NCBI GenBank assembly: GCA_045123575.1
Contig: JBGVKG010000062.1
Location: 44,107 to 108,106 of the forward strand
Source of the DNA: SVEL01 sp045123575
GTDB taxonomy: Bacteria; Bacillota; Clostridia; Lachnospirales; Lachnospiraceae
Direction: 5' to 3'
Length of the DNA: 64,000 nt
This document shows positions 54,061-62,490 of the stretch, piece after piece (the stretch's first letter is position 1; each line of letters opens with the position of its first letter). The notes beneath the pieces were generated by a model, which saw nothing but the letters and a program-made list of their open reading frames with translations, was not told where the DNA came from and did not search any database. Position numbers and translations under genes: made by a program.

Positions 54061-55050
54061 TTACGCACCTCTTGGTGGCTCAATAAATCTTTTCTCATCC
54101 TCATTTACTATTACTCTGTCATTGTCCTCTGTTATCTTTCCTATAATAGCGGCGCATATTCCTGCTTCTTCAAGGGCCTTTACAAGGCCCTGTCCGTCAC
54201 TTGTCACCATAAGAAGCGACCCAGACGATGGCATAACATAAGGATTGATATCAAAATGATGCGTCAACTCTATGGTTTCCTGTCTTACTGTAATCTTCTT
54301 TAAGTCAACCTTGAGTCCATGGTTTCCTGCTTCTCCAAGCTCCCATAACGCTCCGAATACTCCGCCTTCTGACATATCGTGCATAGCGGCAACACCATAT
54401 TTTATGCCTACCATAGCCTCATCCACTATAGATAACTCATCTATAAATGACTTGGCTATATCTACATACTGTGGTGTAAATCGCTTTAACAATTCCTCAT
54501 TTCTCTCTTCTGCCAAAATAGCTGTTCCCTCAAGACCGATAGCTTTAGTCATAACTATGTCATAACCAGCCTTTATACTTTTCTTGTAATCATACAACGC
54601 TTCATTTTCTGTACCTACAAAGCCTATGGCCGTTACTGTCACAATAGGCTTGGCTACTGCATCAGATATTTCCGTATGACCACCTGTAATATGCACACTC
54701 ATAGACGCCGCAAGGTCGCTCATTTCCTCCATAAGCATCTTTAGTTTTATCTCGCGCATACCTTCTGGCAACACAATAGATATCTGTGCGTATGCTGGCT
54801 TTGCACCTACAACGGCCAGATTGTTTACAGCCTTTATAAAAGCTCTATTGTGATGGTAATCTCGCTTAGCTATCACCGTAGCAGTAGCTGTAACCATACG
54901 ATTATTACCCTTTTGGACATTATCCTCTAAGGATACAACTGCACTGTCATGACCTACTGCTGCCTTACTTAGCACCGTCTTACTCTTATATGCAATTTTC
55001 TTTAATACAGAACGCTTCAGTATAGGCTCTGCTATCTTTCCTGATTTCAT
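54061..55050 (-). CDS. AIR synthase-related protein (PurM/HypE/ThiL superfamily)
   Basis: The 329-residue protein has the PurM-like ATP-binding fold, with VGHDSAVVSLEDN as the N-terminal Asp motif, MTKAIGLEGTAILAEE, AAMHDMSEGGVFGALWELGEA and DINPYVMPSSGSLLMVTSDG. Similar proteins are often annotated as hydrogenase maturation (HypE-like) or simply AIR synthase-related. No hydrogenase genes are nearby, so the reaction is not known. It is the middle gene of a three-gene unit: the 33-residue membrane protein, this gene, then trmL. Confidence 0.85.
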   Translation of the reverse strand: MKSGKIAEPILKRSVLKKIAYKSKTVLSKAAVGHDSAVVSLEDNVQKGNNRMVTATATVIAKRDYHHNRAFIKAVNNLAVVGAKPAYAQISIVLPEGMREIKLKMLMEEMSDLAASMSVHITGGHTEISDAVAKPIVTVTAIGFVGTENEALYDYKKSIKAGYDIVMTKAIGLEGTAILAEERNEELLKRFTPQYVDIAKSFIDELSIVDEAMVGIKYGVAAMHDMSEGGVFGALWELGEAGNHGLKVDLKKITVRQETIELTHHFDINPYVMPSSGSLLMVTSDGQGLVKALEEAGICAAIIGKITEDNDRVIVNEDEKRFIEPPRGA

Positions 55051-55089
55051 AAGTTCTTCCCTACCATCATTTTTTATGCTATAATCTTA

Positions 55090-55191
55090 TTAAAGTAAAT
55101 AAGCTAAAAATGGTACAATCATAGCCAATACAAGTATAATAGCTATTACAGCAGTGAATACTCTTCTAGTTTTTTTCTGATAGATATTCAT
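55090..55191 (-). CDS. 33-residue single-helix membrane protein (DUF4044-like)
   Basis: The frame starts at ATG 55191 behind TAGGAG at 6 bp and ends at 55090. It encodes a basic start (MNIYQKKTRR) and one transmembrane helix (VFTAVIAIILVLAMIVPFLA) ending YLL. This matches the tiny DUF4044-type proteins that recur in Lachnospiraceae. It lies 39 bp upstream of the AIR-synthase-like gene on the same strand. Function is unknown. The good ribosome site and coherent membrane sequence support expression. Many gene callers would miss it because of its size. Confidence 0.72.
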   Translation of the reverse strand: MNIYQKKTRRVFTAVIAIILVLAMIVPFLAYLL

Positions 55192-55255
55192 TGTACACTC
55201 CTATTCTCTCCCTACAGGGAGTAATATACTAATATTTATAGAAAGGTATAATAAA

Positions 55256-55882
55256 ATGGACTTTTACTATCCTATTTTTTTCTTATTCGTAATATTCCTC
55301 GCTTGGTTCGCAGTAAAGCGTGCTCAAGCTACGAAAATCGAAAAAGCTAATAAAGAACAATTCTGGCAACGAGAAGTGGATGCCAACTCTGTCAGACGTA
55401 AATCTCTTGATAACTTGGATTATGTGAAGATACCAAACTATCTTCTCCTTCCAGAATTATCTGCCAACATTCCAATAAATGACGAGGAACTCTCACGGTG
55501 CAATAAAATACTCTGTGATTTGTCTAGCAAGCGTATACTCAATCTTACTGGGAAAACAACAACCGACCTCAAATTTATGTATGGCGCTGCCAACCTTGCA
55601 GAATTGGATGAATACGACTCAAACTTTACCCTTTTTGCTCAGACTATATATGCCTACGGCGATAGACTACACACTCTAGGTTTTGACACCGAAGCTATGA
55701 TTGTTCTTCGTTTTGGCATTGATAGTTTATCAGATATCAGCGGTAATTACAAGCTTTTGGGAACCCTTTATGCAAAATACAATCAAAAAGATAAGATAGA
55801 TGAAATAAAGCATATAGCAATGAATCTAGATTCACTTATGAAAAATTCAATCTTACGTAGCTTAGACGACTTACTTCAGTAA
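55256..55882 (+). CDS. Membrane-anchored protein of unknown function
   Basis: The 208-residue protein has an N-terminal hydrophobic segment (FYYPIFFLFVIFLAWFAV) followed by a cytoplasmic-type helical domain. The domain includes YVKIPNYLLLPELSANIPINDEEL and repeated helices near 110-200 that look TPR-like (TLGFDTEAMIVLRFGIDSLSD, YKLLGTLYAKYNQKDKIDEI). AAAGG lies 9 bp before the ATG. It is divergent from the small membrane gene and ends in a shared terminator with the GGDEF-EAL gene. No function can be assigned; TPR-like character is inference. Confidence 0.75.
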   Translation: MDFYYPIFFLFVIFLAWFAVKRAQATKIEKANKEQFWQREVDANSVRRKSLDNLDYVKIPNYLLLPELSANIPINDEELSRCNKILCDLSSKRILNLTGKTTTDLKFMYGAANLAELDEYDSNFTLFAQTIYAYGDRLHTLGFDTEAMIVLRFGIDSLSDISGNYKLLGTLYAKYNQKDKIDEIKHIAMNLDSLMKNSILRSLDDLLQ

Positions 55883-55892
55883 TCGAGCAATA

Positions 55893-55929
55893 AAAAAGAG
55901 AAAGGAAACCTTCGTTTCCTTTCTCTTTT
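55893..55929. terminator. Bidirectional terminator between convergent genes
   Basis: AAGAGAAAGGAAAC and GTTTCCTTTCTCTT form a 14-bp stem with a short CTTC loop, flanked by A and T runs. Confidence 0.85.
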
Positions 55930-55941
55930 ATTTTGTATACT

Positions 55942-57348
55942 TTAATTTTTTTCAGACATATGATTAGCCAAATATAATGCAAAATTCTTTTGTGATAAAG
56001 GCTTGCTATAATAATATCCCTGTATCATATCGCAGCCAATGTTACTTAAGAATTTGCTTTGCGAATAATTCTCAACGCCCTCACAGATTACCGATATATT
56101 CAGTTTTTTTGCCATCTCGACTATGCTTGTCAAAATTATCTGCTGATTATTATTTAATGTGTTTGTCATAAACACTCTATCAAGCTTCAAAACATCAATT
56201 GGAAGATTGTTAAGTACATTCAACGACGAATAACCCGATCCAAAATCATCCATAGATATCCTAATGCCCATATTTCTGAGGTCATTTATAAGAGTTAATG
56301 TTGAGTCGATATTTTCCATATATATATTCTCTGTAAGTTCAAACTCAACAAGCTCTGGTGGAATCTGATATTTATCAAACAAATCCTTAATATATTGAAA
56401 TATCTCATCAGATACTAGATGTGTCCTCGATATATTCATAGATATCGGTACAATAGGTAAGCCTTCATCTATACAATGTCTAATATATTCAAACACTTTC
56501 TTATACACATAATAATCAACCTCAACTATAAGGCCATTACTCTCAAATAAAGGTATAAACTGGTCAGGATATATAAAAGAACCATCCGGTTTAATCCAAC
56601 GAACAAGTGCCTCTGCTCCCATAACCTTTTCAGTTCCACACTCTATCTTCGGCTGATAATATACTGTAAGTTCTTCATCTGCTATAGCATTAGGAAGATT
56701 CTGTACCAGTTCTAGCTGCTGCACCATTTCTTTCATCATTGAATCTGAAAACAACACAGCTTCTGGTGACTCTATAGTTTTCGCACGCTTTCTTGCTAGA
56801 TTCGCATTGGATATAGCTATCTCTGCGTCGATTCCGTAAGTAGTTCTCGTTATATAAATACCTGTATTTATGATTATCTGGTGATTCATAAATACGTTTT
56901 GCATCTCTGCTTCTATCTCACGGTTCTTTTGATTAATCCTCTGAACAAATTCATCTACATCCCAGCTCGCATCAAAAGCTACAGCTGAAACAATATTATC
57001 AGAATGAACTCTACACGCAGCTATTCCTGTATCTCCTGACCCTCTTATAGAATCAGCGAAACGTGTCAACAACCCATTAGCCACTGTGTATCCAAATTTT
57101 TCATTAAAATACTTAAAAAATCTTATATCCGAATATACAATAGCAAGTCCCATATTAGCATTTTTATTATTTTCTATGTATTCCTTTACCTTATCAATAA
57201 AGAAGTCATATCTGAGCAAATTGGTAACAGGATCACAAGAATTAACACCATTTAGAGTGTCCCCTATTCTCGTATCTAAATATTCTTTAAGCCTTGCACT
57301 ACTTCCCTTGTGTATCTTATGAACTCGTGCAACAATACGATTGTCCAT
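55942..57348 (-). CDS. Cytosolic GGDEF-EAL c-di-GMP phosphodiesterase with degenerate GGDEF
   Basis: About 468 residues from ATG 57348 (GGAGG 7 bp upstream); ATG 57354 is also in frame. There is no membrane helix or sensor domain. The GGDEF part (about 35-190) has VHSDNI where GG(D/E)EF should be, so it cannot make c-di-GMP in the usual way. The EAL part keeps GAEALVRW, NISRTH, ELTENIYM, MDDFGSGYSSLN, LKLDR, CEGVEN and QGYYYSKP. It should hydrolyse c-di-GMP. A c-di-GMP-I riboswitch lies about 2 kb away, on the other strand. Confidence 0.9.
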   Translation of the reverse strand: MDNRIVARVHKIHKGSSARLKEYLDTRIGDTLNGVNSCDPVTNLLRYDFFIDKVKEYIENNKNANMGLAIVYSDIRFFKYFNEKFGYTVANGLLTRFADSIRGSGDTGIAACRVHSDNIVSAVAFDASWDVDEFVQRINQKNREIEAEMQNVFMNHQIIINTGIYITRTTYGIDAEIAISNANLARKRAKTIESPEAVLFSDSMMKEMVQQLELVQNLPNAIADEELTVYYQPKIECGTEKVMGAEALVRWIKPDGSFIYPDQFIPLFESNGLIVEVDYYVYKKVFEYIRHCIDEGLPIVPISMNISRTHLVSDEIFQYIKDLFDKYQIPPELVEFELTENIYMENIDSTLTLINDLRNMGIRISMDDFGSGYSSLNVLNNLPIDVLKLDRVFMTNTLNNNQQIILTSIVEMAKKLNISVICEGVENYSQSKFLSNIGCDMIQGYYYSKPLSQKNFALYLANHMSEKN

Positions 57349-57440
57349 ATCCATTCCTCCATTTTTATTCTCTATGCGCCATCACAAACAAAATATAATA
57401 ATATAGTATCACATTATTTATATATTTACAATGTTTTTAC

Positions 57441-57469
57441 TAGACATAAATAATTTGGGGCATTATAAT
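57441..57469 (+). promoter_or_regulatory. Promoter of the lrgAB-like genes
   Basis: TAGACA (57441-57446), 17 bp, consensus TATAAT (57464-57469), about 38 bp before the first start codon. Confidence 0.65.
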
Positions 57470-57507
57470 TTTGAAGAAAATATATGCATTTTTAGAGAGG
57501 TATATTA

Positions 57508-57918
57508 ATGAAATATATTAAACAATTTGCCATAATTATGATTGTCTCCTTTTTAGGTGAATGTATAAAAGAATTATTACCATTTAAAATTCCAGCAAGT
57601 GTATATGGTCTAGTGATAATGCTTTTCGTTTTGATGACTGGTATAATTAAGCTAGAAGCCGTTAAAGATACTGCAGAATTTTTTGTAGAAAATCTGCCGG
57701 TTATGTTTATCCCGCCAACTGTCAGCCTGATGGCTTCTTGGCCTCTATTTAAAACTATATTTGTTCCTTTTCTTGTAATTACATCGGTATCTACTATTAT
57801 CGTTATGGTAGTTACAGGTCATGTATCACAAGCGATTATAAGATTTAATAACAAAAGACAATCCAAAAGAAAAGATTTCCGAATAAATCCGATAGAAACT
57901 ACCAATAAGGAGGCCTAA
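57508..57918 (+). CDS. lrgA: CidA/LrgA-family holin-like membrane protein
   Basis: The 136-residue protein has four predicted transmembrane helices and the family signature GECIKELLPFKIPASVYGLVIMLFVL, ENLPVMFIPPTVSLM. LrgA/CidA proteins influence murein hydrolase export and cell lysis, or small organic acid transport in some species. GAGAGG lies 8 bp before the ATG, and the LrgB-like gene starts 2 bp after its stop. The pair forms the usual two-gene unit. Assignment to Lrg rather than Cid cannot be made from sequence alone. Confidence 0.88.
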   Translation: MKYIKQFAIIMIVSFLGECIKELLPFKIPASVYGLVIMLFVLMTGIIKLEAVKDTAEFFVENLPVMFIPPTVSLMASWPLFKTIFVPFLVITSVSTIIVMVVTGHVSQAIIRFNNKRQSKRKDFRINPIETTNKEA

Positions 57919-57920
57919 GT

Positions 57921-58613
57921 ATGAAAGAATTTCTAATAGATTCAACTATGTTTGGTGTAACATTAAGTCTTGTGGCGTTCTGGATTGGATTATATGTTAG
58001 AAAAAAGACAAATCTAAGCGTTTTGTCCCCTCTTGTAACTGCTACTGCCATTATTATCGTTTTTTTAATTATTACAGGTATCGATTATGACACATACAAT
58101 GAAGGAGCTTCTGTTCTTAGATACTTCCTAACTCCAGCAACTGTTTGTCTTGCCATACCTTTATACCAGAAATTAGAAATGTTGAAGAAAAATTTTATAG
58201 CCATAATAGCTGGTATTATATCAGGTGTTCTAGTAAGTGCCATAAGTATTCTTGTAATGTGCGCGCTATACAACTTTGATCACCAGATGTATGTAACCAT
58301 GTTACCAAAGTCTATAACAACTGCCATAGGTATAAGTGTATCTGAAGAATTTGGTGGCATAGTAGCATTAACAACAGCATCTATTATCATAACAGGAAAC
58401 ATCGGCGGTGCTTTTGCCGAAATCATATTTAAACTATTCCGCATTAAAGAGCCTATTTCTAAAGGCTTGGCCTTGGGAACTGGCTCACACGTTATGGGTA
58501 CTTCCAAAGCTATGGAGCTTGGAGAACTTGAAGGCGCAATGGGTAGCTTAGCAATTGCGGTTGCAGGTATAATCACAGTTATTGTACTACCTTTCTTTGC
58601 CGATATTATATAA
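57921..58613 (+). CDS. lrgB: LrgB-family membrane protein
   Basis: The 230-residue polytopic membrane protein has the LrgB/CidB core: LPKSITTAIGISVSEEFGG, GNIGGAFAEI, LGTGSHVMGTSKAMELGE. AAGGAGG lies before ATG 57921, and the start follows the lrgA stop by 2 bp. It works with its partner in autolysis control or as a pyruvate/glycolate-type carrier in related families. Complete in length. A HAD phosphatase gene follows after 15 bp and is probably co-transcribed. Confidence 0.92.
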   Translation: MKEFLIDSTMFGVTLSLVAFWIGLYVRKKTNLSVLSPLVTATAIIIVFLIITGIDYDTYNEGASVLRYFLTPATVCLAIPLYQKLEMLKKNFIAIIAGIISGVLVSAISILVMCALYNFDHQMYVTMLPKSITTAIGISVSEEFGGIVALTTASIIITGNIGGAFAEIIFKLFRIKEPISKGLALGTGSHVMGTSKAMELGELEGAMGSLAIAVAGIITVIVLPFFADII

Positions 58614-58628
58614 CATTTAGGAGGACTT

Positions 58629-59273
58629 ATGAAATACAAAGCTATAATATGGGACCTTGATGGAACTCTTTTAAACACATTAGAAGACTTAATGGATAGC
58701 GTAAATTATGCATTATCTAATAAAAATATGAAAAATATTACACTTGAAGAAACTAGAAAGTTTGTTGGAAACGGAATCGCAAATCTTGTTAAAAGAGCTG
58801 CTGGCGACAATATTTCTAAAGATGTCTTAGACGGATTACTAGAAGATTTTAAGCATTATTACGATATGCACTCCAAGGATAAAACAGCACCATACGCTGG
58901 CATACTCTCACTTCTAAAGGAGTTAAAAGAAAGTGGCTACAAAATGGCTATTGTTTCCAATAAAATCAATTCTGCCGTAGGACAACTAGCCGAAGAATAC
59001 TTCCCTAATCTTATGGACGTAGCTATTGGTGAAATGGAAAATGTGCCTAGAAAACCAGCTCCTGATATGATATACAAAGCTATAGAGGCACTTTGTGTAA
59101 AAAAGGAAGATGCCATTTTTATAGGTGATTCAGAAGTAGATGTAGCAACAGGCTTAAATGCAGGTATAGACATGCTTACAGTTCTGTGGGGCTTCAGGGA
59201 TGAAGACGAATTGATACAGGCTGGTGCCACAACATTTGTTAAGACTCCTGACAATATAAAATTGCACTTATAA
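58629..59273 (+). CDS. HAD-superfamily phosphatase (phosphoglycolate phosphatase-like)
   Basis: The 214-residue protein has HAD motif I WDLDGTLLNT with nucleophile Asp and acid/base Asp, a helical cap (about 15-80), motif II VSNK, the Lys of PRKPAP and motif IV FIGDSEVDVATG. It resembles Gph/PpaX-type phosphatases acting on small phosphorylated metabolites. AGGAGGAC lies before ATG 58629. It is the third gene behind lrgA and lrgB; a metabolic link through 2-carbon acids is possible but not shown. The substrate is unknown. Confidence 0.9.
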   Translation: MKYKAIIWDLDGTLLNTLEDLMDSVNYALSNKNMKNITLEETRKFVGNGIANLVKRAAGDNISKDVLDGLLEDFKHYYDMHSKDKTAPYAGILSLLKELKESGYKMAIVSNKINSAVGQLAEEYFPNLMDVAIGEMENVPRKPAPDMIYKAIEALCVKKEDAIFIGDSEVDVATGLNAGIDMLTVLWGFRDEDELIQAGATTFVKTPDNIKLHL

Positions 59274-59302
59274 AGCCTAAGATATCATCATATATTAAAG
59301 GA

Positions 59303-59331
59303 TTGACATGTATAATTTTTAATGATAATAT
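59303..59331 (+). promoter_or_regulatory. Promoter of the c-di-GMP riboswitch transcript
   Basis: TTGACA (59303-59308), 17 bp, TAATAT (59326-59331). The start site would fall just before the aptamer. Confidence 0.55.
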
Positions 59332-59337
59332 TTATGT

Positions 59338-59430
59338 AAGGATAAGGACAAACAGGGGCAAACTTATAGAAATGTAGGGACGCAAAGCTAGAGATCTAAG
59401 GTAATATATACTATGATAGTTCGGTTGCAA
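59338..59430 (+). promoter_or_regulatory. Cyclic-di-GMP-I (GEMM-I) riboswitch aptamer
   Basis: The conserved GEMM-I blocks are present in order: AGGGGCAAAC, a small AGAAA tetraloop-type hairpin, GGGACGCAAAGC, CTAAGG and a closing TTCGGTTGC. Its 3' strand overlaps the 5' arm of a strong terminator, so ligand binding would decide readthrough into the downstream genes. Two EAL phosphodiesterases elsewhere in the window belong to the same signalling network. Confidence 0.88.
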
Positions 59431-59457
59431 CAAAATTATTTTGTTGCAACTTTTTTT
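59424..59457 (+). terminator. Riboswitch expression platform terminator
   Basis: GTTGCAACAAAA and TTTTGTTGCAAC form a perfect 12-bp stem with a 3-base loop followed by seven T. The 5' arm begins inside the aptamer's last strand. Confidence 0.88.
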
Positions 59458-59479
59458 ATACGAGAAAAAGGATGGCAAT

Positions 59480-60019
59480 ATGAAAAAGAAGATAGTGTTA
59501 AGTGTAATAGCAGGAATAGTGTTAGGGATAGGAGTTGTATATTGGTGGATACTGGGTCAGTATAATGCAACTATGTATAGTTATGCAAATGAATGGATAA
59601 AAGAAGAATTTATAGAGAACAATAAAGTAAGTAGCGCTTACTACAGAAATGAAAATTATAATCCCGAACTAGAATATGATGATGAAAATTGGGTTGAAAA
59701 ATTTTTTAAAGATGAAAATGCACCGAGGAGTAGAACCTTTATTATAAAAAACGAAAAGACGTTTAATGAAATATTTACAGAAAATTCAATGGATGTAAAC
59801 TTTGATAAAGAAATGGTTGTGTTGCATATAGAGGGAGATGTGTATTCAAGAGATTGTTATTTGCTAAGTATTTTAAATAATAATAATAATAAATTAACAT
59901 TTAATTATATGCATGAAATTACTATGTTGAGTGATGCATCACAACCAGGTCCAAGATGTATCGTTATAAAAATGAAAAAAATGGATGTTTCGAGTGTTGA
60001 GTTTATTGAAGTATATTAA
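59480..60019 (+). CDS. Riboswitch-controlled membrane-anchored/secreted protein of unknown function
   Basis: 179 residues from ATG 59480, with AAAGGATG 6 bp upstream. A Lys-rich start and hydrophobic segment (MKKKIVLSVIAGIVLGIGVV) form a signal anchor. The outside domain (about 30-179) is acidic and rich in Asn/Tyr, with a conserved-looking core (KEMVVLHIEGDVYSRDCYLL, SQPGPRCIVIKMKKMD). No family was recognised. Its transcript passes through the c-di-GMP riboswitch, which in related bacteria often controls surface adhesion or motility factors. A surface role is therefore reasonable but unproven. Confidence 0.75.
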   Translation: MKKKIVLSVIAGIVLGIGVVYWWILGQYNATMYSYANEWIKEEFIENNKVSSAYYRNENYNPELEYDDENWVEKFFKDENAPRSRTFIIKNEKTFNEIFTENSMDVNFDKEMVVLHIEGDVYSRDCYLLSILNNNNNKLTFNYMHEITMLSDASQPGPRCIVIKMKKMDVSSVEFIEVY

Positions 60020-60031
60020 GGGAGGTAAAGT

Positions 60032-60232
60032 ATGATAAGAGATATTTTATACAGAAAGTTCAAAGACGTTTTATCTATTTTAATTATTTCGCTAGTGCTA
60101 TTGCTGACTTGCAATATTAATGTACAAGCAGAGGAAAGCGAGAACAATGATGGAAAGAAAATTGAAATAGATAATTATGACACTTTTCTCGAGCTATTTG
60201 TTGAACCTATTTTTGAGGACAGAATGAAATAA
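60032..60232 (+). CDS. Small secreted peptide or truncated exported protein
   Basis: 66 residues, with GGGAGG 7 bp before ATG 60032. A signal peptide (FKDVLSILIISLVLLLTCNI, likely cleavage after VQA) is followed by only about 33 mature residues, very acidic (EESENNDGKKIEIDNYDTF) and ending FVEPIFEDRMK. It lies 12 bp after the riboswitch-controlled gene and before a terminator, so it is the second gene of that unit. It may be a genuine small peptide or the stump of a longer exported protein that has lost its 3' part. Confidence 0.6.
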   Translation: MIRDILYRKFKDVLSILIISLVLLLTCNINVQAEESENNDGKKIEIDNYDTFLELFVEPIFEDRMK

Positions 60233-60276
60233 AAAGCTATATACTAGGATTATATCATCCAAGTATATAGCTTTTT
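60231..60276 (+). terminator. Terminator of the riboswitch-controlled unit
   Basis: AAAAAGCTATATACT pairs with AGTATATAGCTTTTT (15 bp). The arm's own T run serves as the tail. Confidence 0.8.
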
Positions 60277-60290
60277 ATAAGGGTTTTCCC

Positions 60291-60319
60291 TTGCTTTACA
60301 AATATGTTTATGCTAAACT
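60291..60319 (+). promoter_or_regulatory. Weak promoter candidate of the DegV-galK unit
   Basis: TTGCTT (60291-60296), 17 bp, TAAACT (60314-60319), about 52 bp before the start codon. Both elements deviate from consensus. Confidence 0.35.
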
Positions 60320-60370
60320 AATTTTGATGTATTGAATGATGTAAACACACAATATATAGCGGAGGATAAA

Positions 60371-61249
60371 ATGTCAAAGATTGCAATTATAACAGACAGT
60401 AACAGTGGAATATCTCAAAAGCATTCGGAAGAGCTGGGTATACACGTAATACCTATGCCTTTCATCATAGACGAAGAAACATATTTTGAAGATATCAATT
60501 TAAATAGAATTGAGTTTTACGACAAATTAACTAATGATACAGACATATCTACTACTCAGCCATCACCAGATTATGTAATGAACTTATGGAACACTCTTTT
60601 AAATGAGGAGGGCTATGACGAAATCATTCACATCCCTATGTCTAGCGGATTGTCTGGCTCATGCAGTACAGCTACTGCATTATCTAGAGATGATGAGTAT
60701 GACGGCAAGGTTTTTGTTGTAGATAACCAGCGTATATCTGTAACACAGAGACAGTCTGTTATGGATGCCATAGAGTTAGCTAAGAAGGGCTTATCTGCCA
60801 AGGAAATCCATGACAAGCTTATAGAAGAAAAGTTTGAATCTAGTATCTACATTATGGTAGATACACTAAAATATCTTAAGAAGGGTGGAAGAATCACTCC
60901 AGCCGCTGCTGCTTTAGGTACTATTCTAAAGCTCAAGCCTGTTCTTCAGATTCAGGGTGAAAAGTTGGATGCTTTCGCAAAGGCGAGAACTATTTCACAG
61001 GCCAAGTCCATTATGTTAAAGGCTATGCAAAATGATATCGAGACTCGTTTTGGTGGCGATGTTAATAATGTATGGATCTCTTTTGCACATACAGAAAATA
61101 CAGAAGAAATAGAGAATCTCAAGAATGAGTTCTTAGCAATTTATCCAGATTACCCTGCTGACCACATTGTAACTGACCACTTATCATTAAGTGTTTCATG
61201 TCATATAGGACCAGGTTCAATCGCAATAGCATGTTCTAAGAAAATATAG
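60371..61249 (+). CDS. DegV-family fatty-acid-binding protein
   Basis: 292 residues from ATG 60371 (MSKIAIITDSNSGIS), with GGAGG 5 bp upstream. Family motifs are present: TDSNSGIS, TTQPSPDYVMNLWN, IPMSSGLSGS, VDTLKYLKKGGRI and the C-terminal GPGSIAIA. DegV/FakB proteins bind a fatty acid for phosphorylation by FakA or related kinases. No kinase gene is adjacent. It lies 18 bp upstream of galK and is probably co-transcribed. Full length. Confidence 0.92.
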   Translation: MSKIAIITDSNSGISQKHSEELGIHVIPMPFIIDEETYFEDINLNRIEFYDKLTNDTDISTTQPSPDYVMNLWNTLLNEEGYDEIIHIPMSSGLSGSCSTATALSRDDEYDGKVFVVDNQRISVTQRQSVMDAIELAKKGLSAKEIHDKLIEEKFESSIYIMVDTLKYLKKGGRITPAAAALGTILKLKPVLQIQGEKLDAFAKARTISQAKSIMLKAMQNDIETRFGGDVNNVWISFAHTENTEEIENLKNEFLAIYPDYPADHIVTDHLSLSVSCHIGPGSIAIACSKKI

Positions 61250-61267
61250 AAGAGAAAGACAGGTTTT

Positions 61268-62431
61268 ATGAAAGATACATTAGTCTCAAAATTCAATGAA
61301 CTATTCGGAGACCATGATTCTGTCAAAGTTTACTTTGCACCAGGACGTGTAAATCTTATCGGTGAGCACACAGACTACAACGGAGGACATGTATTTCCAT
61401 GTGCTCTTACTATCGGAACTTACGCCGTTGCAAGAAAACGTGATGACCACATCCTTCGTTTCTATTCTTTAAATTTTGAGGATATCGGAATAATAGAAAC
61501 TTCAATTGACAGCCTAACATACAAAGCAGAAGATAATTGGACAAATTATCCAAAAGGTGTTTTATGGGCATTAGGCGAAAAGGGATATAACGTAACAAAT
61601 GGTATGGATATACTTTACTACGGAAATATTCCTAATGGCTCTGGTCTTTCATCCTCTGCGTCCATAGAAGTTCTTACAGGCTTTGTATTAAAAGATATGT
61701 ACAACTTTGGTTACGATATGGTCGAAAACTCACTTATTTGCCAGTTCTCAGAAAATAATTTCAATGGTGTAAACTGTGGTATTATGGACCAATTTGCCAT
61801 AGCAATGGGAAATGCCAATCACGCTATTTTTCTTGATACAGCAGATTTATCATATGAATATGCTCCTATCAAACTTGAAAATGCTAAGATTGTAATTATG
61901 AACACTTGCAAAAAGCGTGGTCTTGGAGATTCAAAATATAATGAGCGACGTGCCGAATGCGAAATGGCTCTGTCAGAACTCCAAACAGTTATAAACATAA
62001 AAACCTTAGGTGAATTATCAGAGGAAGATTTTGAATTACACAAGGATGCTATCAAATGTCCTATTCGTAGAAAACGTGCAAAACACGCTGTATACGAAAA
62101 CAGAAGAACTATACAAGCAGTTGAGGCTCTAAAGAACAACAATATACAGGATTTCGGAAAACTTATGGTTGCCTCCCACATTTCTCTAAGAGACGACTAC
62201 GAAGTAACAGGCATAGAATTAGATACCCTTGTAGCAGAAGCCCTTAAACAGCCTGGTGTTATCGGTGCCCGTATGACAGGTGCCGGATTCGGTGGATGCG
62301 CTGTCAGCATCGTAGAAACTGACGCTATAGACTCTTTCAAAGAAAATGTAGGTCATGCCTACCAAACACAGATTGGATACCCACCAGAATTCTACGTAGT
62401 AGAAATCGGAGATGGTCCAACCATCTTATAA
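61268..62431 (+). CDS. galK: Galactokinase
   Basis: This GHMP kinase phosphorylates galactose at C1 in the Leloir pathway. The 387-residue protein has the galactokinase signature GRVNLIGEHTDYNGGHVFPC, GHMP ATP-binding motif PNGSGLSSSASIEV with catalytic surroundings CGIMDQFAIAMG, and C-terminal TGAGFGGCAVSIV. The usual galE/galT partners are not in the window, so galK is separate from them or they lie elsewhere. The gene ends 10 bp before a 603-bp palindrome. Identification is certain. Confidence 0.95.
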   Translation: MKDTLVSKFNELFGDHDSVKVYFAPGRVNLIGEHTDYNGGHVFPCALTIGTYAVARKRDDHILRFYSLNFEDIGIIETSIDSLTYKAEDNWTNYPKGVLWALGEKGYNVTNGMDILYYGNIPNGSGLSSSASIEVLTGFVLKDMYNFGYDMVENSLICQFSENNFNGVNCGIMDQFAIAMGNANHAIFLDTADLSYEYAPIKLENAKIVIMNTCKKRGLGDSKYNERRAECEMALSELQTVINIKTLGELSEEDFELHKDAIKCPIRRKRAKHAVYENRRTIQAVEALKNNNIQDFGKLMVASHISLRDDYEVTGIELDTLVAEALKQPGVIGARMTGAGFGGCAVSIVETDAIDSFKENVGHAYQTQIGYPPEFYVVEIGDGPTIL

Positions 62432-62456
62432 TCAACAAAACATAATTCATATTATC

Positions 62457-62490
62457 AGAAGCTTGAAGCATGTGTTTCAAGCTTCTTTTA
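62457..62490 (+). terminator. galK terminator within the left arm of the palindrome
   Basis: AGAAGCTTGAA and TTCAAGCTTCT form an 11-bp stem followed by TTTTA. Confidence 0.75.
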
